DNA from: Tetmemena sp. SeJ-2015
Taxonomy: Eukaryota; Ciliophora; Spirotrichea; Sporadotrichida; Oxytrichidae
Direction of reading: 5' to 3'
NCBI GenBank assembly: GCA_027382625.1
Contig: JAJKFJ010022811.1
Span: 62,001 to 126,000, forward strand
DNA: 64,000 nucleotides
Shown here in pieces: positions 55,800 to 64,000 of the stretch. Every line of letters starts with the position of its first letter. Position 1 is the stretch's first letter. A program made the translations under genes and the position numbers. The notes beneath the pieces were generated by a model. The model had not been told where the DNA came from, did no database searches, and was given only the letters and a program-made list of their open reading frames with translations.

Positions 55800-57542
55800 T
55801 CAAGCAATTAACTGATCTTCGAAGCCTTCAAACTTAAATCCCACAAAATTAATATAAGATTATGCAAAGGATTTAAACTTGCTAGCTATCCAATCTGAAT
55901 AGATAGCTTTCATAGCTTCAACTTTCTTGATGATTGAGCTGTTCTGTTCCTTATCTTGCTGAGAAGCTTCTTCAGAAATTGCCTTTTAGATATGTGGGTC
56001 TGGGTAGGAGTTGACTGATTTACCGTAGGCGTTCTCAGTGATGAAGCCTAATTCCAAACCTCTCCAGCCGTTAAAGCCGCGGTAGTGAACATTTTCAAAG
56101 TTGATGTTAGTGCAAGGGTTAGTCTCGTTGCATCTCACAATTCCTGCAAGTATACCTCCAGTTAAAGGATAAAGTATCATCGCCATATTATACATATGAA
56201 GAAGAGTTGACTCAATGTTTCTGAGAGTGATGTTCCTGACTGTGACTCTAGGCTGGGTTTGGCAATCTTTGTTGAGAGGGTAGAGCATGCAGCCTGGGCC
56301 GCCTCCGTCTGGTTGCTTTTGCTGCTGAGGTCCAATGTAGATAGCCCACCATATGGGGTCAACGATGGTGAATTAAGAAGTAGAGGATACATAAATAGCA
56401 AGGGAATGTGAAGTTCTCGTAGAGGATGTTTTCAATGAGTCCATCTCCGTTCTCGCCTGGGTTGGTCTTAACGTAGATGGCCTTGAATGGATACCACTGT
56501 TGAATGTTTTTGAAAGTGACATTCCTGACGCAGTAGTGTTAGGGGTTGGGAGGCACAGTACCGATGGTCATACCTACTCCCATCCAAGTTGTCATGTTTT
56601 CAGCTGTGATGTTCTCAGCACATTTGGCTAGCTTGTAGTCTTGTCTAGCAGGCTTAACTGCGATTGAATCATCATTCAAATTAAAAGACTCATTGCAAAT
56701 GTTCATCGTAGCTGGTGATGTTGACGTTTCTGATGTGGATGTTTGAGCCAGCAGGATCAATACCGTCTGTGTTAAGAGGGAAGGTGGGCAGATTGATTTT
56801 GAAGTTGAAGAAGCCGTATTTGATAGCAAGCTTCTTCTGAGCATAGATGTCTACCTTGATCTCAATATTCTAGATTCTATTATTCTATAAGAGAGATCGA
56901 CACATTGAATTTAAGATTAGGAAATCGTCAACATCTATGAGAGACATATGGTATCTGGGAGAATTGTAGAGATGGACACCCTCGATCAAGGCATGTTGAA
57001 CTCTGAGCATGCTGATCATGTAGGGTCTACCGTGCTTGTTAGCTACGATGTACTCGCGCATCCACCACCAATAGCCTTAGCCATCGATGGCTCCGTTTCC
57101 GGTAATCTTAATGTTGCGGGAATCATTTATCATGAAGAAGTCCACAGCAGAATTCTTACCAGTGCCTTGGAAAGGCCACTGCTCATTATCGTCTGACATT
57201 TAAATCAGACCATCTAACTAGAAAGTGATAACTCTTATAAAAATGAGCCAGTGATATATAGGTGATGTTATCAACGAAGTTAGCGCTAATTGGCATCATA
57301 GTGAAGAAGATAGGCTATCCTTGAGCATCATTAGCTGGGATAAGGACCTCTCTATCAGTAGCAGAAGCGTTTGCAGCGCTGACTGCTTTCTAGAAGGCAT
57401 CAGAATTTTAAAAGGCAGTGACTGTGTCAGTTTAGTTGTAAACAGCCCCATAGTCTAGGATGGAATGTGCTCCTTATGCTGAGAGTGTCAGCATGGAGCA
57501 AGTGGTAAGGAGTAGAAGAGAACTCGAGAGAGGTATTCTCAT
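55800..57542 (-). CDS. secreted polygalacturonase-like glycoside hydrolase (GH28)
   Basis: ATG 57542 with signal peptide (MRIPLSSSLLLLTTCSMLTL). GH28 beta-helix landmarks after IES removal: ILDYGAVYNQTDTVTAFQNS, ITGNGAIDGQGYWWWMRE, HLYNSPRYHMSLIDVDDFLI, LNTDGIDPAGSNIHIRNVNI (N-T-D-G catalytic motif), SYDDSIAVKP (D-D catalytic pair), WMGVGMTIGTVP (in place of GHG-I-S), and INFENVHYRGFNGWRGLELG. The canonical GHG His is not seen, so activity or specificity may differ. Five IESs (37, 42, 34, 40 and 45 bp; pointers ATCAC, AATCT, GATGA, TTCAC, AACT) each restore frame. TGA 55800-55802. Pectin or related uronan breakdown is the family function. Confidence 0.88.
56160..56204 (-). other. 45-bp IES in GH28 gene, pointer AACT
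   Basis: Plus-strand AGTT at 56160-56163 and 56205-56208. Excision joins TLRNIEST to GGILAGIVRCNETNP. Confidence 0.85.
56368..56407 (-). other. 40-bp IES in GH28 gene, pointer TTCAC
   Basis: Plus-strand GTGAA at 56368-56372 and 56408-56412. Excision gives ILYENFTIVDPIWWAIYIG and removes a TGA. Confidence 0.9.
56669..56702 (-). other. 34-bp IES in GH28 active-site region, pointer GATGA
   Basis: Plus-strand TCATC at 56669-56673 and 56703-56707. Excision gives VNITSYDDSIAVKPARQ, reforming the catalytic Asp pair. Confidence 0.9.
56872..56913 (-). other. 42-bp IES in GH28 gene, pointer AATCT
   Basis: Plus-strand AGATT at 56872-56876 and 56914-56918. Excision joins DVDDFLI to QNIEIKVDIYAQ. Confidence 0.85.
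57225..57261 (-). other. 37-bp IES in GH28 gene, pointer ATCAC
   Basis: Plus-strand GTGAT at 57225-57229 and 57262-57266. Excision gives NFVDNITFQLDGLIQMSDD and removes a stop. Confidence 0.88.
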
Positions 57543-57970
57543 ATTGGCTTGGATAGAGTTAGATCTTGGCTAGATGTTGATCTTCCTTCTTTTTACCTTG
57601 GCAAATAATTATAATAACAAGTCACATATCCTTTAAATAATCCTGCTCGCTATTCGTAGATCCAAGACCATTACTTATACATTTAGATGTACATTGTTTT
57701 GAGACCTACTATTGAATAAGATTTGATTCATGATTCATGGTTCTATCTATCTCTTAATCTATCTATCTTCTCTCTAAAGCATTAGTTGTAATGGCTAATT
57801 CTATGATTAATTGAGGAGTGTGGAAGTTCAATTAGATTTATAATAATATACAATCATGTAAATATCTAGATCAAGTCCACTCTAGAAATACATAGATCAT
57901 GTATATTTATCACACATTATGATAATGATAGATCAAACGAGGTTCCAAACTAAAACAGTAAATTACTCAA

Positions 57971-60900
57971 ATGGAGGGCAGTGACCTTAGTCAACTCTTC
58001 CTGATGATGAGCCATTTGAGAATATAAAAGAGTTTGAGCGGAGAGATCAGAACTTAAACTATCGCCAGCCACCCAAAAGAGCAAAGGAAAACCCGAAACA
58101 GCAGCTGCAACAACAATAAAACAATAATCCCTTTAATTATAAAATCAGCGTCAACGATAGCAACATATATAAGAGTACTCAAGACCAAAATCAAAACGCA
58201 TAGTCTTCTACTCTCAAGCCTTAAAATGATAAAGCAAGGAGCTTTAGGAACATGTATGCTAAGAATTAAATAGATACACAAGCTTATATCATTACTTAAG
58301 AATAATGGCTGTCATCTTAAATCCTATCATGTCATTTTTGGTTAACTAAAAAGAATGGAATAGGCAGTTAGATACAGTCTTCAAGCATAGCGAGCACTAT
58401 GAACATTTAGGACGAGAATGATGAAATACTGTCGGAGGAGAAGGCTCATAGAGATGCACGGAAATAAGATAACGATATCAATTAACGCTTCAGGAAGTCT
58501 GCTATGACAAACAGCAACTTTAACGCCTCTCCTGAAGTTAACAGAAACCAACTTGCGGGCTCTCTAGAAATTCATTCATACATTTTAATTAGCTCTCAAT
58601 TCTTTCAGAATAGAAGTGCTGCTGCTAATTCTAACGTAAGAGGTAGCTACTTGAGCGTGCAAACTAATGGAGGAGAAGCAGGAGATAAGACTGTAATTAG
58701 CAGCACTACAAATCTACTGGGAACGGATAAGAACACTCTATATAAGAAATCTGATGATAATTTGTCTCCCATATCTAAAGGGGGTGGCTAAATTATTACA
58801 ACCTAGAGTGAAGATGAGGATGGATTCAAGGCTGACAATGATTTAGATATTAGAGCTCTCAGGCAATTTATAGATGAGAAGCATCCACGTAGGGTCATTT
58901 ATCAAAGTAAGTAAACACCACCCATATTTGTTAACCCACTTTTTTACGGGGCTTATTAGAATTTGTAAAATTTGATCTATCTTTCTGTTGTTGTTTTTCA
59001 AAAAGCATTAATTTATTAAAATAGATGGGCAAAAGATTTACAAGAAGCACCCGATTTGGGGAATGCGAATAGGCTGGCACTGCTGCCTCAAAAGCTTAAG
59101 AGAAAACGACATAAAGCAATATGGAGTAGGTGTGGTGCTCTACTTTAAGTTCCAGAAATACTTTGCGATTCTGTTCCTAATTCTTGCTATGATCAGCACC
59201 TTCAACTTTATCATCTTCTCACAAGGAGGCGAGTTTTAAGAAAGTCAAAATAATGGAGAGGCCCAATCTTCAAACAACATCAGGCAGTACCTATCTATTG
59301 ATAAAAGTATATTATTCATTATATGTAGAGTGAAAAGTGAATTGTTTCAATGGGGAACATGCCAGTGGCTTTAATTCATAAATATATTTATTCATTTACG
59401 TTATAAGGCCGACTCTATCTGCTCAAGTGGAGTGATACAGAATTAAAAGGTTACTCTTAATTTCACTTGTGAGACTGGAGTGGTGTACGATATGAAGGAT
59501 CAAAAGATGGGACTAGAGTCTGAGGATACTTAGCTCAGCTGTCTCAATACAGATTTCCTGATAGTAGACGGTGATTGCTCTTACTATGCTTTCAATAACA
59601 CAGTCAAGAAGAAGATAGACTAATCATTCATAGAGTAGTGTAACGGATGAGCAACCTGCTCATTTGTAATTGACTTCACTTAACTTCCAGCTGCATGTCT
59701 CAGCTCCTCAAAGAAAAAGAATGTCTTCTCACTCGCTTATTGCGCTTGTAAATGTATATCGATTTAAACTTCTTTTTTAGAATATGATATGACTCTATTT
59801 GGATCTTTGAAATAGAAATCACAAGTAGGCCTTTATCTCGTGCTTGGAGATTTGGCATGCGTACTAGTGTACTTGATAGCACTGGGAGTTCTTAAAAAGC
59901 TACAGAAGATAGACGTATAAGAGGTACAAGGAGATGTTAAAAAATGCTCTGATTACTCTATTCAGTTTCTAAATCTACCTACTGGTGATAACATGTACGA
60001 GATTAAGGCAGAACTCTGGGAGTGGATTGAGAAAAAGCTTAATGAGATAGATGCTAATAGCAATCAAGGTTTAATTAGATACTTAATTTTCACTCTTATA
60101 TAAATCAAAGTCCTAACTCCACTTTGAATCTAGGAAGCACGACAACAGTACTTGAAAAGAAGCCAGACTCTTATATCCCTCGGATAGTAGATATTTATTT
60201 CGGCTATACAGAATATGATGAGTTGAAGCAGCTAAGAGAGATCAGAGGTCTTGAAAAGGGATTTATCTCTCTTAGGAAAAAGCTAAAGTTCGCAAAGAAG
60301 GGTGAGATTGAACTGTATATGGCGCTTTAGAAGGTTATCACAAAACTCAAGAAAGCAATTGAGAAATACAATGAAGACTAGAAAACAAGAGCAAGCAAGC
60401 TAAATCCCATATAGGCGTATGTCATTCTTCTTTAAGAAGAAGATAGTAGGAAGATGGTTAGCCATTTCAAAAAGAGTTGGTTAAAGAGGAAATTAATGGA
60501 AAGGAATGATAAAGATTCTTATGATAAGTACCTTTTCAAAGATGGCAAGTGGCCACTCATCCAAAGAGCACCATAACCCTCGAACATCATTTGGAGCAAT
60601 CTGAAATTCGGTTGGTTTGATCAGTTTAAGCGTTCTGTTCAGATTAATGGAATAACTGTTGGTCTGATGCTTATTTCCTTCTTCTTAGTGATCTATGGAA
60701 AATATTAAGACAGTCTAATTAAGTCAACGTATGGAGATGATAAGTGCACTGGAACTGAAGCAATAAGTGAGTCTCTCGCTATATCAGATTATATGCAGCC
60801 TCTTATTTAATTTTGCCAGTTGCTAATAGACACGGGTTGATGCACTGCTATTGTCTCTCTAAGTATAAAACTTATGGAAGACTCGTCTAAGATTTAATCC

Positions 60901-62651
60901 ACTTTGAAATTTAATTTTTAAGATGTTAAATTTTCTAATGGATTCTACTACTGCTCTGAGTGGTATTAAATTTACACTAACAGAAACACCTACGTCTACT
61001 ATGCTGCTTTTGCCATCAGTATTGTAAACATAATGATCAAGTTCGTGATTAAGAAAGTCAGCTTGTATCAAAGGATGCACACACTTTCCGAAATTTTGCA
61101 AAATACGACCATGAAAATGTTCTTCTTTCAAGTCTTTAACACAGTAAGCCTCATTAGCTTTATCTTTATTAGGGAGTTATTCAAATGCTTGTGAATTGGA
61201 ATCTTTAGTCATTACTTTTAATCGATAGATAATTTTATTTAGTCAACTCTAAATCTGCCAGATGATTTCCCAATACTGACAGGAGATTACACTGACTTTA
61301 CTTCATCATGGTTTCAGAAGGTTGGAATGAGTCTGGTAAAGCTTACTTTTCAAGTTAAAGCATCTATAGTGTGTGAGTTTGATGTTGAAAATTGTAACCG
61401 CTCATTACATCAAAGGAGCTATTTATCTTCTCAGGTATATAGCCAGGTGGTATGATCGCAAATGGACTTGCAAACTAAGAAAGACTCGAATTCTCATCTA
61501 GGAAGACTGGCACTCTCTTTACCTTGGAGTTGAGTTTGCTCTAGAGCAGAGATATTCGTAAATGATGGCAATCATATTCATCGCTATGATTTTCAGCTCT
61601 GGAATACCCTTCCTCTACTTAGTGGTGGTGATGTCATTCGCATTTAACTACTGGGTAGACAAGTTCTTATGTAAGAATTTCAATGTCCTTTTAACTCAGT
61701 GTAGTTGTGAGAATGCATAAGAAGCCTTAGCAATAGACAAGTAAACTTGCCAATCGGGTCAGAATAGTTCTTACACTAGCCGTCGTGTGGCACCTTGGTA
61801 TAGCTTTCCTGATGTACAGCAACGACTAGATTTTTCCTCTTGTAAGCTTGACTCTTTAAACTAATTACTCATTAGGCAAGAGAAGATTAAGAGTAGAGAA
61901 TCACCTTGCCAGGGTTCTTAGGATTTCTAGACGAAAAGCGTTTGAACTAAAAGCACACTATGCTTCTTTTTATAGCGTTCTTTATGAGTCTTTTCGTAGC
62001 TCTCTTCTATGATAAATTGGTAAGCGCTCACACTTTCAGTGATTGAGAAGTTAAAAGGCAAAAAGAAGGCTTAAATAGATAATGATGAATTTGACATAGT
62101 CGCTCAGAACTTTAAAAAGTAAGCAGTTTAAATGCTAATGTTTATTTAGAGTATCTTACGAAGTAGACAGCTTTTACGAAGCAATTGGTCTTCAAGGAAT
62201 CATAAATGAGAAACTGAAAGCTGAAGAGAGTTTGAGAGATCTTGAAGATTTCATGTCTTAAAATGATGTATCGCACAAAGTTAGACTCCTTCATCATAGA
62301 TTAAACATCAAGATCGATAAAATTGACTAGACTATTAAGATTAAGCAGGCAGAGGTTTCAGCTCTTCTTAAGAAGGCTTTAATTTAGGCTCTAAGTGCGA
62401 AGAAGAGAGAAAAGTAGGGTCTCAAAAAACTCGTTGAACTTGAGGACCCAGAGAAGATGATGAAAAATGCCAGCTTCCCAAGCAAACTTCAGGACGTGCC
62501 CACATATGATCTTAGAGAGAATGACTTCTACAAAGATTCTTTCTAGGTTGTGGGTCGTATACCTCAGATTCTGAAGGATATCGAATTGATGGACATTGAA
62601 AAAGTCTAGGCACAGGATCCAGAGGAGATAAGAAATTTCATTGATAAATGA
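57971..62651 (+). CDS. polytopic membrane protein, TMEM63/OSCA (DUF221)-like channel
   Basis: ATG 57971; the first frame changes once near 58.0 kb. A long cytoplasmic Gln/Asn-rich N-terminus (PDDEPFENIKEFERRDQNLN; NRNQLAGS) precedes the first membrane helix region QYGVGVVLYFKFQKYFAILF. A cytoplasmic segment follows with SIQFLNLPTGDNMYEIKAE, AYVILLQEEDSRKMVSHFKK and APQPSNIIWSNLKFGWF; the A-P-x-P-x-x-I-x-W motif is typical of TMEM63/OSCA. Then several helices (ITVGLMLISFFLVIYGKYQ, VFNTVSLISFIFIRELF, MMAIIFIAMIFSSGIPFLYL, KHTMLLFIAFFMSLFVALF) and YWVDKFL. After two short introns a helical C-terminus ends at TGA 62649-62651. Mechanosensitive cation conduction is the family role. Several unmapped IESs remain. 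TMC or anoctamin relatives are alternatives. Confidence 0.7.
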
Positions 62652-62741
62652 TTAGCTTAGGTATAATATACTGAACTATTTCTAAAAGGACGAGGGACTT
62701 AAAATTATACTAACTTGATTGATTTCCTTAATGTTAATCAT

Positions 62742-63185
62742 TCAATCCGCGTGTCTCTGATCTCCTCCTTTCTTCTTCATCTTAATTTCACTATTCTCAT
62801 ATCTCATCTAAACATCTGCCTCCTCATAGTTTTCTAATCTCATTTCTTAGATTGAGCTGGCTTCTCTCCTTTCTAGAAGTTCTACATTCTTAGTTTTCTG
62901 TTTTATAGCAGGCCCATATATCGTAGTCCCATCTTTATTAAGAGGTAGTCGCTGATTAAGATACATGCATCCAAATGAGATTTGGCAAGCTATTGTGAAG
63001 AACATCACGCAGAACAGAAAAGCTAAAAGTGTATTATCTATGCAAAGATTGTTGTCATCATTCACATAGTAAAAATAGTCAGCATTGGGATTTATTCTAT
63101 TATCTGCATTCTATTGACAAAGTCCTAAGCTGAGCAAAGAAAAGGTGACTATTATTCGAGAGGTGCTTCTGCTGAATGGTTTCAT
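62742..63185 (-). CDS. small single-pass membrane protein
   Basis: An uninterrupted 147-codon frame, ATG 63185 to TGA 62742-62744, with TAA/TAG as Gln. It has an N-terminal signal peptide (MKPFSRSTSRIIVTFSLLSL), a short luminal part, one membrane helix (NTLLAFLFCVMFFTIACQIS) and a charged cytoplasmic tail (LERREASSIQEMRLENYEEA) ending in a basic cluster. No IES or intron is visible, which is unusual here. Function unknown. It converges with the channel gene, 90 bp between stops. Confidence 0.75.
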
Positions 63186-63431
63186 TTTTAATAATTTTAC
63201 AAAAATATTGCAAAAAGATAGACTATGCGATTATGCAGTTAGCGAGTTTTTATATCATAATTTATACTGCTTATTCTATTTAAAAGGGATAGAATCGCAT
63301 AGTGAGTATCTTGGAATGATGCATAGAGAGGAATTATCTCCAGTTACTCATTTCAAGCAGAAAGAGAGTAAGAAGTCTACCTGAAGTTATCAGAGAGACT
63401 TTTGCTCTTTTCACGGATAGCTATGATCCAG

Positions 63432-64000
63432 TCATTGCTCACATTTGGCTTGAGCTTCTTCAGGGTTGATCTCCTGGAGCTCATACCAGGTTAGCAAGAA
63501 AGCTGGATGCACTGCTGGAGCCGCATTTAAAATTGCTTTAAGTCTTCCTCGAACTCAGGGTCCTCAAAACTCTCATCTGCTTATTTCTGAGCTTCTGGAT
63601 TAAAAATCTATAAAGATTTAGACAAAGTGTTTTCATTTAATGTAATTTAAAATTAAGTAAATAAAATCAGTCTAATGATATCCAATAATTCTACACCCTT
63701 AAATTTTAGCAGCCATTTTAGGTGCTTTGATTAGTACTATGATCTCTAGTTTAAGCATCACAGTTGGCGTCATTATCTGCGTTTGCCACCTTCTTATCCT
63801 CATTTTCTTCAGCTCCTGAACCTGCTTCTTCAGCACCTTTCTTCTTCTTCTTTTTCTTGTTCTTTCTCCTCTTTTTCTTTTTCTTATCCTGGGCTCCTTG
63901 ATTTCCATCTTGCTGAATATCTTCGAATGGCTCATCATCGAATGTCAAATCATTTTCTTAGCTTGTAATCTTACAATCTATGTTGCTATCTCCAGCGTTG
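63432..64000 (-). CDS. partial gene, Lys-rich protein (5' end beyond window)
   Basis: Enters from the right edge. It reads TFDDEPFEDIQQDGNQGAQD, then a long Lys/Arg cluster (KKKKKRRKNKKKKKK), then Glu/Asp/Asn-rich sequence. After an AT-rich interruption (about 63.60-63.72 kb, IES or intron) comes FNPEAQKQADESFEDPEFEE, and after a one-base A-run slip AILNAAPAVHPAFLLTWYEL and EINPEEAQAKCEQ. TGA 63432-63434. The Lys-rich block could be a nuclear or nucleolar localisation tract. Family unknown. Confidence 0.5.

Noticed and set aside
1..64000. Macronuclear contig or bacterial/viral sequence
   Set aside because: No telomeric G4T4/C4A4 repeats or short single-gene chromosomes, many unexcised IESs, eukaryotic introns, and no operons or ribosome-binding sites.

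Overview
The window reads as germline (micronuclear) DNA of a spirotrich ciliate of the Oxytricha/Stylonychia type. Three things point there. (1) Long reading frames appear only when TAA and TAG are read as glutamine and TGA as the sole stop. Recognisable families then run through many TAA/TAG codons (for example NEMF, RPA1, DYRK, PROPPIN). (2) True introns are tiny (about 25-50 nt, GT...AG). (3) Coding sequence is interrupted by AT-rich inserts that are not introns. Each begins and ends with a short direct repeat (a pointer); deleting the insert plus one pointer copy nearly always restores frame and family motifs. These are internal eliminated sequences (IESs) between macronuclear-destined segments (MDSs). 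I give coordinates for about 30. No telomere repeat, TBE-type transposase, tRNA, rRNA or CRISPR was noticed. Genus and species cannot be read from the sequence.

Layout: 0.6-6.0 kb (+) Gln/Asn/Ser-rich protein with a GOLD domain; 6.0-9.0 (-) DUF726/TMCO4-like hydrolase; 9.1-10.6 (-) helical protein; 10.7-13.9 (-) PROPPIN (ATG18/WIPI-like); 14.0-28.0 an interwoven cluster; 28.2-33.4 (+) an EF-hand gene wrapped around a second gene; 33.5-35.0 (+) coiled coil; 35.0-37.5 (-) low-complexity protein; 37.6-41.8 (+) long coiled coil containing an inverted-repeat IES; about 42.2-44.7 (+) low-complexity protein; 44.7-46.0 spacer with a possible orphan MDS; 46.0-48.5 (+) tandem cathepsin X/Z; about 48.6-49.8 (+) low-complexity protein; 49.9-53.8 (+) NEMF/Rqc2; 53.9-55.6 (+) leucine-rich repeat protein; 55.8-57.5 (-) GH28 polygalacturonase; 58.0-62.7 (+) polytopic channel-like protein; 62.7-63.2 (-) small membrane protein; 63.4-64.0 (-) partial gene.

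The most unusual part is 14-28 kb. A membrane-anchored aspartyl protease (+) is split after its catalytic DTGSA by a 9.26-kb insert with a 12-bp pointer. Inside lie a complete kinase, a complete RPA1 gene, a coiled-coil gene and the 3' two thirds of a DYRK kinase (-). The DYRK gene is itself split by a 1.6-kb insert with a 10-bp pointer, and that insert contains the whole second half of the protease. The two genes are therefore interlocked (P-D-P-D), not merely nested. At 28.2-33.4 kb an EF-hand gene is split by a 4.54-kb insert with a 17-bp pointer that holds another gene.

Several frames break by one base at homopolymer runs inside otherwise perfect families, which looks like residual long-read assembly error. 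Coordinates of multi-segment genes are outer limits; inserts and introns inside them are listed or described where resolved.
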